A stretch of 64,000 nt of DNA from CAVVVS01 sp963751355 (GTDB lineage: Bacteria > Bacteroidota > Ignavibacteria > Ignavibacteriales > Ignavibacteriaceae): the NCBI GenBank assembly GCA_963751355.1, contig CAVVVS010000009.1, positions 1 to 64,000 on the forward strand, written 5' to 3'. Positions 8,607-17,513 of this stretch are shown in pieces. The position numbers were made by a program, and so were the translations under genes. How positions within the stretch are numbered: position 1 is the first letter of the stretch; each line of letters opens with the position of its first letter. Below the pieces are notes generated by a model. It was not told the DNA's origin. It did not search any database and saw nothing but the letters and a program-made list of their open reading frames with translations.

Positions 8607-9737
8607 TTACAATTTTGAAACAGCTATGGCATCTTTCAATGCATTTAGACAAAGAGCAATATTTTTCTGATTCGAAGTGTACCCCATCAAACCGACTCTC
8701 CAAATTTTCCCGGCGAGAGCACCTAACCCTGCACCGATTTCAATATTGTGCACATTTAATAAATGACCTCTTACTTTTGCTTCATCTATGCCTTCCGGTA
8801 CGGTAATAGTAATAAGTTCGGGAAGCCTGTCCTCATCTTTTACGAATGTATTCAATCCTAGTTCATTCAAACCTTTGATGAAAATTTCGCTATTTTTCTG
8901 ATGTCTTTTCCACGCATTTTCTAATCCTTCTTCCTGCAGGAGCAGCAGAGCTTCATGAAGTCCGTATAGAGCATTTATAGGGGCAGTATGATGATATGAC
9001 CTTTTCGAACTGCTGCCCCAGTAACTGACTACTAAGTTAATATCCATGAACCAACTCTGTACCAGGCTTTTTCTATTCTTAATAAAATTTAGAGCTCTTT
9101 CATTAAAACTGACAGGTGATAATCCCGGGGGGCACGATATACATTTTTGAGTGCCTGAATAAACCGCATCAATGTTCCAATCGTCAACTTTGACCGGTAT
9201 TCCGCCTAATGAAGTAACGGTGTCGGCGACTACGAGGCAATCATAATTATGTGCTATTTTTGTAAGTTCCTCAATATTTGTACGCGCTCCGGTGGAAGTT
9301 TCTGCATGAACAAACGCTACAGTTTTTATTTCGGGATTAGCTTTTAAAGTATCCTCTAATTTCCCGGGATCTATAGCGGAACCCCAATCTGCATCGACAA
9401 CTAAGGGTTGCGCCCCGCACCGTTCAACAATACTTTTCATTCTTCCGCCGAAAACGCCATTAACACAAACTGCCACTTTGTCGCCCGGTTCTATTAAATT
9501 TACCAGGCATGTTTCCATTCCTACCGAACCGGGACCGGAAACGGGGAAGGTTAATTCGTTTTTTGTTTGAAATGCATATCTCAACAATGTTTTTATTTCT
9601 TCCATTAGATTAACAAATGCAGGATCAAGGTGACCGATAGTTGGTCTGGCCATCGCTTCCAAAACTCGTGGATGAACATTTGAGGGACCGGGTCCCATTA
9701 ATATTCTGTTCGGCGGTTGAAAAGATTTTGTATTCAT
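8607..9737 (-). CDS. class V aminotransferase, alanine/serine-glyoxylate type
   Basis: A 376-residue PLP enzyme with N-terminal LMGPGPSNVHPRVLEAM, HAETSTGA near 144-151, VADTVTSLGG near 170-179 (PLP-binding Asp) and SGTQKCIS with Schiff-base Lys198. These are signatures of the glyoxylate aminotransferase group, which makes glycine from glyoxylate using alanine or serine as donor. It is the last gene of the hydroxyproline locus, 20 bases after a DapA-family aldolase that could release glyoxylate. This matches the mammalian order of reactions HOGA1 then AGXT. Donor specificity cannot be read from the sequence. Confidence 0.85.
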   Translation of the reverse strand: MNTKSFQPPNRILMGPGPSNVHPRVLEAMARPTIGHLDPAFVNLMEEIKTLLRYAFQTKNELTFPVSGPGSVGMETCLVNLIEPGDKVAVCVNGVFGGRMKSIVERCGAQPLVVDADWGSAIDPGKLEDTLKANPEIKTVAFVHAETSTGARTNIEELTKIAHNYDCLVVADTVTSLGGIPVKVDDWNIDAVYSGTQKCISCPPGLSPVSFNERALNFIKNRKSLVQSWFMDINLVVSYWGSSSKRSYHHTAPINALYGLHEALLLLQEEGLENAWKRHQKNSEIFIKGLNELGLNTFVKDEDRLPELITITVPEGIDEAKVRGHLLNVHNIEIGAGLGALAGKIWRVGLMGYTSNQKNIALCLNALKDAIAVSKL

Positions 9738-9757
9738 AAAAAACTCCGTTTATTCGA

Positions 9758-10648
9758 TTATTTTATAATTTTAATTTCTGCTTTTAATAAAATTGATCTG
9801 ATGTCATTTGTTTGTGATTCGTTTAGTTTTTTCAGAGGTCTTCTCGGTTCACCGCCGAAATATCCGGTTAGATCCATTGCTGCTTTTAAACCCGGAACTC
9901 CGTATTTAGCAGTTATGGCTTTATTCGGCGCAAGCATTCTCATCTGGAGCTGCTGAGCTGCGGAATAATTTTCTTCTTCAAAATACTTCTGAATCATAAT
10001 GCATTCAGCGGGTGCAACATTTGCAAGTGCCAGTACACCCCCGACTGCTCCCATGCACAATCCGGGGTACAAGATAGAAGCGGTACCTGCTAAAACAATA
10101 AACTCATCAGGAGTTTGATAAATAATTTCAGATAAATGTGCAACATTTTCGGAGCTGTTTTTCAGTCCAATAATATTTTTATGTTCGGCAAGTTTAGTGA
10201 CTGTTTCTGCTTCTATATTTATTCCGGTAAATTTCGGTACGTTATAAATTAACAATGGTACTTTTATGTTATCAGCTATCTCTGTAAAATAACGGATGAA
10301 TGCCTCATCTTTCATTTGTCCTTTGAAATATGACGGGATTAATATCAAAGCCGCATCCGCGCCACGATTGGCAGCCTCATTAGATAATTCTATGGTCTCC
10401 TTTATCGAATCGGTACCGGTTCCGGCAATTAACTTTTTATTGCCGGAAATATTTTCTTTAGTAATCTCAATCAATTTAAGCTTTTCGTTCCTGGTTAGAA
10501 AAACAGGTTCACCGTTTGAGCCTAGAACTACATAACCGCCCAGCCCGGTTTCATTCCATTTATTTAAATTTTCCTTTAACTTTTCATAAGAAACTTCATT
10601 ATTAAGAAACGGGGTAGCGATAGGAGAAAATATCCCTTTAAGAATCAT
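9758..10648 (-). CDS. DapA-family aldolase, probably 4-hydroxy-2-oxoglutarate aldolase-like
   Basis: I start at ATG 10648 (296 residues), which has an AAGGAAA ribosome-binding site; the frame extends 16 codons upstream without one. It is a TIM-barrel class I aldolase with Tyr135 (LLIYNVP) and Schiff-base Lys163 (IIGLKNSS), numbered almost as in dihydrodipicolinate synthase. The substrate loop reads GSNGE (43-47) rather than the GTTGE of biosynthetic DapA; as I recall, GSNGE is also what human HOGA1 has. HOGA1 splits 4-hydroxy-2-oxoglutarate to pyruvate and glyoxylate. Neighbouring dehydrogenase and glyoxylate aminotransferase genes point the same way. Other pyruvate-dependent aldolase activities remain possible. 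Confidence 0.75.
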   Translation of the reverse strand: MILKGIFSPIATPFLNNEVSYEKLKENLNKWNETGLGGYVVLGSNGEPVFLTRNEKLKLIEITKENISGNKKLIAGTGTDSIKETIELSNEAANRGADAALILIPSYFKGQMKDEAFIRYFTEIADNIKVPLLIYNVPKFTGINIEAETVTKLAEHKNIIGLKNSSENVAHLSEIIYQTPDEFIVLAGTASILYPGLCMGAVGGVLALANVAPAECIMIQKYFEEENYSAAQQLQMRMLAPNKAITAKYGVPGLKAAMDLTGYFGGEPRRPLKKLNESQTNDIRSILLKAEIKIIK

Positions 10649-10763
10649 ATTAAATTTTCCTTTTTTACTATCATATCGGGTGAAAACAATTATCAATTAA
10701 AATTAATAATAATATGAATCAGCTAAAAATAGTCAGTTCTCAATCATTTTTTATAGTTACCTT

Positions 10764-11714
10764 TTATGATGCCAGCAAATTTTTTAGAACAAATAATACA
10801 TTTGCGGGTCTTTCTGCAAGTCGTCTTACATACCACGGATACCAGGCTTCGCCGTAACTTATCAGAACACGGATTGTATACCCTTCTTTTGTGAGTCGTA
10901 ATTGTTCGGCTGGTTTAATTCCGTACAGCATCTGAAATTCCAAATTCTCTTTTGGATAATTTATCTCCGCTGCAGCATTTTCAATTTTTGAAATAAGATC
11001 AATATCATGAGTTCCAAAAGCAACCCTTCCTCCGTTTAGCAAAATCCCTTTCATTAATTGAACTGACAGTTTATAATAATTTTCATCTGTCTTACTTTTC
11101 TGTTCAAAAGCGATATTTGCCGGTTCTTTATATGCTCCTTTTACTAATCGTATCGCCGGTGATAATACTAGAAGATCTGCAACGTCTTTTTCCGTTCTAT
11201 AGAGGTATGCTTGCAGACATAAACCAACATTGGGAACCTCCTGCTTTATGCGCTTGTAAAAATCTATTGTTTTTTGGGTGTAGTCGCTTCCTTCCATGTC
11301 TATCCAGAGAATATTGTTCATCAATTCATTAGTTTTAACGGCAATCTTTTTAAAGTTCTCGTAAGTTTGATCCACCGAAAGATCGAAACCGAGCTGTGTG
11401 AGTTTCAATGAAATTTCAGTTTTTAATTTATTCTGATGAAGTTTATCAAGTACGTCCAGGTAATGGCTGGTTACCTGTCCGGCTTCCGATAAGTTAGTTA
11501 AATTTTCACCCAGATGAGTAAAAACCGTGGGTATACTGTTTTGAAGAAATTCATCTGCTGCTTTTATTGCATCTTCAATCTGTTCGCCAGGCATAAATCG
11601 TTTTAGGGCTTTCCTGACAAACTTTAATTTGGGAACGTTTTTTCGCAGATAATGATTCTCTGATCCCCATAACAAAATAGTTCTTGCAATACCCACTGAT
11701 TTATTCTCCGTCAA
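10764..11714 (-). CDS. monofunctional proline dehydrogenase family flavoenzyme (proline or hydroxyproline oxidation)
   Basis: A 316-residue PRODH barrel with the family blocks SLKLTQLG (102-109), LCLQAYLYRT (165-174), RLVKGAYKEP (189-198), GTHD (234-237), EFQMLYGI (259-266) and YVRRLAERPAN (295-305) carrying the Arg pair that binds the substrate carboxylate. The family oxidises L-proline to pyrroline-5-carboxylate with FAD, passing electrons to quinone. The position that I align to Tyr540 of E. coli PutA appears to be Leu284 (RVLISYG instead of RVYxPYG); that Tyr is linked to discrimination against hydroxyproline. There is no fused P5C dehydrogenase. The locus suggests a role in (hydroxy)proline catabolism. 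Confidence 0.87.
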   Translation of the reverse strand: MTENKSVGIARTILLWGSENHYLRKNVPKLKFVRKALKRFMPGEQIEDAIKAADEFLQNSIPTVFTHLGENLTNLSEAGQVTSHYLDVLDKLHQNKLKTEISLKLTQLGFDLSVDQTYENFKKIAVKTNELMNNILWIDMEGSDYTQKTIDFYKRIKQEVPNVGLCLQAYLYRTEKDVADLLVLSPAIRLVKGAYKEPANIAFEQKSKTDENYYKLSVQLMKGILLNGGRVAFGTHDIDLISKIENAAAEINYPKENLEFQMLYGIKPAEQLRLTKEGYTIRVLISYGEAWYPWYVRRLAERPANVLFVLKNLLAS

Positions 11715-11763
11715 TAATTAATGCGAGAGAAATTTATTGATATTAATTTCGATTAAAAAATTA

Positions 11764-12819
11764 TCATCTTAGGATAAATCCATGTTTAAAAGGATCATCG
11801 GGATTAATAAAAAATTCGTTTCTGCCTGTTATAAATGCATTGCCTTCCACCTCGGGGATGACAGCTTCCATCTGCCCAAATTTAGTTTTTTCGACAACAT
11901 TACCTCTAAAAGTGCTCCCAATTATACTTTCAATTATAATTGATTCATTCAATTTAACATCACCTTTTTCAAAGTGAAGAGCCATACGTGCGCTTACACC
12001 GGTACCGGTAGGACTTCGATCAACCTCGCCATCGGCAAATATACAAACATTGCGGCTGTGTGAAGATTTATTTTCAGGTTTCCCAATGAATATTGTGCCG
12101 TATAAAAAATTTAAGTCTTTTTCAAAAGGATGAATAATAGGTCGTGCTTTCATGATTGCCTTCTTTATTTTCATCCCTTTTTCTATCAAAAGGCTGATAT
12201 TACCGGGAACCATTTTTAAATTAAGGCTATCGGCATTAACAAACGCATAGTAAGCGCCTCCAAATGCAATATCATATTTTATTTTACCCAATCCTGGAAT
12301 ATTTATTGTCTCATCCTTTACAAATACAAAAGAAGGGACATTGCGGAAATAAACACTTTTGACTTTCCCATTTTCAATTTTAGCATAAGAAGTTACAAGC
12401 CCTGAGGGAGTATCAATTTTCAAAACCGGTTGAGAGTTTTCCTTTGAAATCATTCCTGTATCAAATGCTACCGTGGTGAAAGCAATAATAGCATGCCCGC
12501 ACATTGTGCTGTATCCCTCGTTGTGCATAAAAAGTACTCCGAAATCGGCATCTCTCGAAACAGGCGGAGTTATAATACAACCATACATATCTGCGTGGCC
12601 GCGCGGTTCCCACATGAGTGCTTTTCTCAGGTAGTCGAAATTATCCTTTAAATAATTTCTTTTTTCCAGCATGGTATTACCTAAAATTTCAGGGTAACCT
12701 CCTAAAATTATACGAAGCGGTTCACCCGCTGTGTGAGCATCAATTGTAATCATTTTTTGCCATCCGGAGGGTGGTTTCCAATTTTTAATCGAATTAAATT
12801 TTTGTGAATAATCGTTCAT
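11764..12819 (-). CDS. trans-3-hydroxy-L-proline dehydratase (proline racemase family)
   Basis: A 351-residue proline-racemase-fold protein. The first catalytic position is Cys107 in MCGHAI; the second, usually Cys in racemases and 4-hydroxyproline epimerases (SPCGTG), is Thr271 here (DRSPTGTG). This Cys/Thr pair is the hallmark of trans-3-hydroxy-L-proline dehydratase, known from human L3HYPDH, which has similar length. It dehydrates 3-hydroxyproline to pyrroline-2-carboxylate. The N-terminal DAHTAGEPLR motif is present. It lies 49 bases before the PRODH gene and downstream of the 4-hydroxyproline dehydratase, so the locus handles both collagen hydroxyproline isomers. A racemase role is unlikely with Thr at this site. 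Confidence 0.88.
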   Translation of the reverse strand: MNDYSQKFNSIKNWKPPSGWQKMITIDAHTAGEPLRIILGGYPEILGNTMLEKRNYLKDNFDYLRKALMWEPRGHADMYGCIITPPVSRDADFGVLFMHNEGYSTMCGHAIIAFTTVAFDTGMISKENSQPVLKIDTPSGLVTSYAKIENGKVKSVYFRNVPSFVFVKDETINIPGLGKIKYDIAFGGAYYAFVNADSLNLKMVPGNISLLIEKGMKIKKAIMKARPIIHPFEKDLNFLYGTIFIGKPENKSSHSRNVCIFADGEVDRSPTGTGVSARMALHFEKGDVKLNESIIIESIIGSTFRGNVVEKTKFGQMEAVIPEVEGNAFITGRNEFFINPDDPFKHGFILR

Positions 12820-13120
12820 AAGTTTTCTCTAACTAAGTAAGTAAGAAATAATCTAAACAAAAACGAAAAGGTAATTTTATCCATAAATAATTTTTTAATT
12901 TAAGCTGTATTGCGATAAAGAAATTGTGAAGAACATTTTTGATACTGAGTTGTAATAAAAGAATATTTGAGCCTGAAAGAATTACTTTTACAATCTTATA
13001 AAAAATAATTTAAAGCGGCAAACACTAGCAATACAAACTTTAAAAATAAATCATTTTAAATGAAGTGACATGAGTTAACTGACAGGAAGAAAATATTTTA
13101 GTAAATTTTAAGTATGTAAA
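12820..13120. other. 301-bp spacer inside the hydroxyproline locus
   Basis: AT-rich and without a supported gene. It separates the dehydratase/activase pair from the four downstream catabolic genes and may hold a second promoter; no terminator hairpin is evident. Confidence 0.45.
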
Positions 13121-15484
13121 TTAGTAAAATGACTGCTCGGTTCTTTTAATAATTTCATTTTGAAGTTCGGTTGTTAAATCAACAAAGTAATCGCTGTATC
13201 CGGCAACACGTACAATTAAATCTTTGTATTTCTCCGGTTCTTTTTGCGCTTCTTTTAAGGTTTCTGCGTTAACAATATTAAATTGAATATGATGACCATC
13301 CATCCGGAAATAAGTTCTGACAAGTTGTGTCAATTTTGTAATTCCGCTTTCATCTTCTAAAAGCTGCGGGGTGAACTTCTGATTTAGTAGAGTACCGCCG
13401 GTTCTTAAGTGATCAATTTTTGCTGCTGACTTTATAACTGCAGTTGGTCCATTTACATCGGCACCCTGGACAGGAGAGATTCCTTCCGATAACGGCTCAA
13501 AGGCTAACCTGCCGTCCGGTGTAGCGCCGGTAACGCTGCCGAAATAAATATGTGATGTAGTAGGTAAAAGATTAATCCTGTAATGTCCTCCCTTTGTATT
13601 GGGTCGTCCATCGACCGAATTGAAATAAACTTCAAAAATTTGTTTTAACAACTCATCAGAATAATCATCGTCGTTTCCGTATTTGGGAGTATCATTTACA
13701 AATATCTGGCGGGTTGTTTCCGAATTCTCGAAATTATTTTTTAATACCTTCAGTAGTTCCTGCATTGTAATAGTTTTTTTATCAAACACATTATATTTAA
13801 TCGATGCGAGCGAGTCCGTAATGCTTCCGATTCCAACGCCTTGAATGTAAGAAGAATTATATCTTGCACCTCCGTCATTGTAATCTTTACCATTTTTTAT
13901 GCAGTCATCTATTAGTATTGACATGAACGGAGCGGGGAGGTATTGTGCGTATAATCGTTCAATTATAATATTACCTTTTATTTTGATATCAATAAAGTAA
14001 TTCAATTGCTTAGCATAAGCATTAAACAATTCTTCAAATGACTGAAATTCGACAGGATTACCTGTCTCTACCCCTATCTTTTTGCCGCTTCGAGGATCAA
14101 CACCATTGTTTAACGTAAGCTCTAAAATTTTTACAAGGTTGAAATATCCGGTTAAAATATAACTTTCTTTTCCGAATGCGCCGGATTCAACACATCCGCT
14201 TGCGCCCCCGTTCCTAGCGTCGAAAATAGATTTCCCCTGTCTAACAAGTTCTTGAACAATAGAATCGGTATTGAAAATTGAAGGCTGCCCATAACCGGTT
14301 TTTATGATTTTTAGTGCCCGCTTTATAAATCTATCCGGATTTTTTTTGCTTACCTGAATCATTGAACTTGGCTGGAGCAGACGCATCTCTTCGATAATAT
14401 CGAGAAGAATGTAAGATAATTCATTAACAGCATCTTCACCTTGCGTGGTTAATCCGCCGATATTTATTAAACAAAAATCTGTGTATGTGTTACTCTCCTG
14501 CGCGGTAATTCCGACTTTAGGAGGTGCGGGCTGATTGTTAAATTTTATCCAGAACGCTTCCAAAAGTTCCCTGGCACTTTCCTCAGTTAGGCTGCCCTCG
14601 TCAATATCTTTTTTGTAGAAAGGGTAGAGATGCTGATCAAGCCTACCCGGATTAAACGAATCCCAGGTGTTTAATTCGGTAATAACTCCGATATGGATGA
14701 ACCAATAGTATTGAAGTGCTTCCCGGAAAGTTCGCGGTGCATTTGCAGGGACATAATCGCAAATAGCAGCGATAGTTTCAAACTCTTTTTTACGGTTCGT
14801 GTTTTTCTCTTGAGAAGCTAATGTTTTTGCTTTTTCAGAATATCGTTTAGCAAAAGCAATAACCGCATCTGCAGAAATAAGCATTGCCTCTAATTCTTCA
14901 CGCTTATCAAATGCATTCGGATCATGATAAAAATCTAATCCTTTGATACTTTTCCCAATATCGTCTTTAAAGTCAAGTAGGCCTTTTTTGTAAATTTTAT
15001 TATCAAGCACGGTATGTCCCGGTGCTCTTTGTTCCATGAATTCCGTAAAAACACCCGCTTCAAAAGCATCAATCCATTCGCGGTCAACCTTGTCAAAAAT
15101 CTTTTCTCTAATAGACTTTCCCTGCCAATAAGGAATTATAGAATTATTATAAATATTCTTCGTTTCTACAGTAGATTTAAAAGATATTTTTTCCCTTGAG
15201 TGTAAGATTTCTAAATCTTCCATCGAATGAATACAAATTTCCGGGTAGGTAGATGTAGCTTTGGGAGACTGACCGCGTTCTCCGACTATCAGTTCACCCT
15301 CATCTATGAATAGACTTTTATGTTCAAGTATGTATTTTAAGGCAAGTGCCCTTGTTATCGGGACCGAGGTTTTTTCGGATATGCCTGTTTTATAAAATTC
15401 GGTTAATAATACAGCTCTTTCATGTGAAACGGAGGACACGGCATTTAATGATTCCTCCCTTAATCTTTTAATTCTTTCATTCAT
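13121..15484 (-). CDS. hypD: glycyl radical enzyme, trans-4-hydroxy-L-proline dehydratase
   Basis: A 787-residue glycyl radical enzyme. The thiyl Cys431 is in GCVESG, with Glu433 two residues on; the C-terminal glycyl loop is RVAGYSDYF with Gly762. These sit a constant three residues from the Cys434/Glu436/Gly765 that I recall for Clostridioides difficile HypD (789 residues), and the LNTWDSFNPGRLDQH block holds the Asp used for substrate binding. HypD dehydrates trans-4-hydroxy-L-proline to pyrroline-5-carboxylate anaerobically. The activase gene ends 2 bases upstream. Diol dehydratase or choline lyase functions are less likely given the GCVE motif and the hydroxyproline neighbours. The protein is oxygen-labile when active, implying anoxic growth at least at times. 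Confidence 0.87.
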   Translation of the reverse strand: MNERIKRLREESLNAVSSVSHERAVLLTEFYKTGISEKTSVPITRALALKYILEHKSLFIDEGELIVGERGQSPKATSTYPEICIHSMEDLEILHSREKISFKSTVETKNIYNNSIIPYWQGKSIREKIFDKVDREWIDAFEAGVFTEFMEQRAPGHTVLDNKIYKKGLLDFKDDIGKSIKGLDFYHDPNAFDKREELEAMLISADAVIAFAKRYSEKAKTLASQEKNTNRKKEFETIAAICDYVPANAPRTFREALQYYWFIHIGVITELNTWDSFNPGRLDQHLYPFYKKDIDEGSLTEESARELLEAFWIKFNNQPAPPKVGITAQESNTYTDFCLINIGGLTTQGEDAVNELSYILLDIIEEMRLLQPSSMIQVSKKNPDRFIKRALKIIKTGYGQPSIFNTDSIVQELVRQGKSIFDARNGGASGCVESGAFGKESYILTGYFNLVKILELTLNNGVDPRSGKKIGVETGNPVEFQSFEELFNAYAKQLNYFIDIKIKGNIIIERLYAQYLPAPFMSILIDDCIKNGKDYNDGGARYNSSYIQGVGIGSITDSLASIKYNVFDKKTITMQELLKVLKNNFENSETTRQIFVNDTPKYGNDDDYSDELLKQIFEVYFNSVDGRPNTKGGHYRINLLPTTSHIYFGSVTGATPDGRLAFEPLSEGISPVQGADVNGPTAVIKSAAKIDHLRTGGTLLNQKFTPQLLEDESGITKLTQLVRTYFRMDGHHIQFNIVNAETLKEAQKEPEKYKDLIVRVAGYSDYFVDLTTELQNEIIKRTEQSFY

Positions 15485-15486
15485 TA

Positions 15487-16296
15487 CTAACCCCTTATAC
15501 TGATTTCGCAGCCCAACGGCTGAAATATTTCTTTTATCATATTAATGGTAAACTCCGGTTGGGTTTTCAGATTTATGAGATCAAATCTTTTAGATCTTTT
15601 TTTGTATTTGTTTTCACTCAGTTCGTTATAAGGTAGCAAGTCAACGCCGGAAATTGATTTTAACGGAGAAATGAATTCAATAATTTGGTTAAGATTTTTT
15701 TTGGTATCGGTAATACCCGGAATTAATGGAATTCTGATTCTGACATTTTTACTTTTTTGGGTAAGATAAAGCAGGTTTTCTAAAATTAGTTTATTGGAAA
15801 CACCGGTATATTTTAAATGTTCATTTTCATCCATTATTTTTAGGTCGAACAAGAATAGATCCACATAATCAGAGATTTTATTAAAAGTTTCTTTGCTTGC
15901 ATATCCCGATGTATCGACTGCCGTATGAATTTCTTTTGCTTTGCATTGTTTCAATAATTCCAGCAGAAATTCAGGCTGCATCAAAGGTTCACCTCCCGAA
16001 ATAGTTATACCTCCGCAAGACTCATCATAAAACATAATATCTTTTTCAATTTCCGTCATTAATTCCGATACAGTAACTTCTCTACCGATCGTATCCCTTG
16101 TTTCCGAATAGGAAAGTTTTAGTAGTTTGTTTCGATTTATTTTTATAATTGTTTCAGGTGATAATTTTTGGCTTTCCGGATTATGGCACCAAACACAGCT
16201 GAGCGGACATCCCTTAAAAAAGATTGTGGTACGAATCCCGGGACCATCGTGAACGGCATATTTTTTTAAATCGAATACAATACCCCCGGTATTCAA
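15487..16296 (-). CDS. glycyl radical enzyme activating protein (radical SAM)
   Basis: A 269-residue radical SAM protein with the activase Cx3Cx2C motif Cys30/Cys34/Cys37 (GCPLSCVWCHNPESQ), the SAM-binding ISGGEP near 97-102 and the N-terminal HDGPGIRTT signature. It would abstract hydrogen from Gly762 of the adjacent dehydratase. Most activases for diol dehydratase, choline lyase or HypD carry a ferredoxin-like insert with extra cysteines after the radical SAM motif. Here the segment between NPESQ and the next conserved helix has no cysteine, so the auxiliary clusters appear to be absent, as in pyruvate formate-lyase activase. First gene of the operon, 2 bases before hypD. Confidence 0.92.
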   Translation of the reverse strand: MNTGGIVFDLKKYAVHDGPGIRTTIFFKGCPLSCVWCHNPESQKLSPETIIKINRNKLLKLSYSETRDTIGREVTVSELMTEIEKDIMFYDESCGGITISGGEPLMQPEFLLELLKQCKAKEIHTAVDTSGYASKETFNKISDYVDLFLFDLKIMDENEHLKYTGVSNKLILENLLYLTQKSKNVRIRIPLIPGITDTKKNLNQIIEFISPLKSISGVDLLPYNELSENKYKKRSKRFDLINLKTQPEFTINMIKEIFQPLGCEISIRG

Positions 16297-16720
16297 AAGA
16301 TTTGTTCCTAAAATATTATGGATAAAATACCATTTAAAATATGCAAAAATAGCCGAATAAAAAATTTGAAAATTCTTTTAATAAATTATGTATAACAAAA
16401 TTCAGCAGTAATAAATGATAGTTTTAGGAGTTCAATTCTCCGGGGTAAATATATTAGTAAATGTAAATTAAGCTTTGGTGCCTTTCTACTAATGTTTGCA
16501 GGCGTAACCGAACTTGCAAATAGAAACGAGACAAATATTTTATTAAATTAGAACTAATCATTTTATATAAAAATTTGAAGCACACTGTATTAACTAGTAA
16601 TAATAAAAACCGGTATCTTTAAAAATAATAAAATTGAAACATAAACTTATGATAAAGTAGTACGTTCGTCTTCTTGGGTTACAGATTAGCTTAAACTTAT
16701 GAATCCGACAAAAACAGTAT
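16297..16720. other. 424-bp divergent intergenic region
   Basis: Lies between the divergent hydroxyproline operon and rsmE, so it should contain promoters for both. It is AT-rich; no clear palindrome, riboswitch or regulator-binding pattern is evident to me. Confidence 0.45.
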
Positions 16721-17419
16721 ATGAAAAATAAATTTTTATCAAATATAGAGTTGTATTATTCCGATGCTAAACATATAGAAGGAAATCAATTTAAAATTGA
16801 GGGAGAGGAATATAAACATATTCTTAAAGTAATGCGTCACAGGGAAGGTGATGAAATATATGTTACTGATGGACAAGGGAAAATTTATACCGGAAATATA
16901 TCGGGGATTAATAAAGAATATATAATTATCTCAATCAAAGATATATTATCATATGAAAAACGGTTCAGCAATATTACTTTTTGCATACCTAAGCTGAAAA
17001 ATTCTCAAAGGTTCGAATTCGCCCTGGAAAAATGTACGGAATTAGGTATAACAAATTTTATAATTTATGATGCGGAACATAGTGTCAGTAAAGGAAATAA
17101 AATTACGAGATGGCATAGGATAGTTTTATCTGCGATGAAACAATCATTATTAAGTTTTTTACCAAGAATTGAAGTGATCAATTCATTGAACGAAATTAAA
17201 TTGCTGCAAGGCGAAAAAATAATTTTTGAACAGACTTCGGAGATACAATTCAACTCCTCGAACTTAAATGAGAATGATCATTTCTACTTCATATTCGGCC
17301 CCGAGGGCGGATTAAGCAGGGAAGAGGTCGAATTGTTCAAAGATAACAGAATGTATTGTCTTACCAAAAATAGGTTAAGGACCGAAACAGCAGTAATTAA
17401 ATGTGCCTCTTTACTTTAA
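16721..17419 (+). CDS. rsmE: 16S rRNA (uracil-1498-N3)-methyltransferase
   Basis: A 232-residue SPOUT methyltransferase that methylates U1498 of 16S rRNA. It has the N-terminal PUA-like part (EEYKHILKVMRHREGDEIYVTDG, residues about 27-49) and the C-terminal trefoil-knot SAM motifs FIFGPEGGLSREEV near 190-203 and LRTETAVIKC near 219-228. Length is normal for the family. It ends with a short tail after CASLL. The next gene begins about 95 bases downstream on the same strand, so the two may be cotranscribed. Confidence 0.93.
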   Translation: MKNKFLSNIELYYSDAKHIEGNQFKIEGEEYKHILKVMRHREGDEIYVTDGQGKIYTGNISGINKEYIIISIKDILSYEKRFSNITFCIPKLKNSQRFEFALEKCTELGITNFIIYDAEHSVSKGNKITRWHRIVLSAMKQSLLSFLPRIEVINSLNEIKLLQGEKIIFEQTSEIQFNSSNLNENDHFYFIFGPEGGLSREEVELFKDNRMYCLTKNRLRTETAVIKCASLL

Positions 17420-17513
17420 GGAAGAAAATACTTATTCGTCAGGAAGTAAACGCTTTTGACGTTATTATATTTGAATTATTCCTAATGAACCGGTAAATGT
17501 AAGCGTAACTTAA

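Noticed and set aside
12820..13120. Riboswitch or attenuator between hypD and the dehydratase gene
   Set aside because: No stable hairpin or known riboswitch core could be recognised in this AT-rich spacer.
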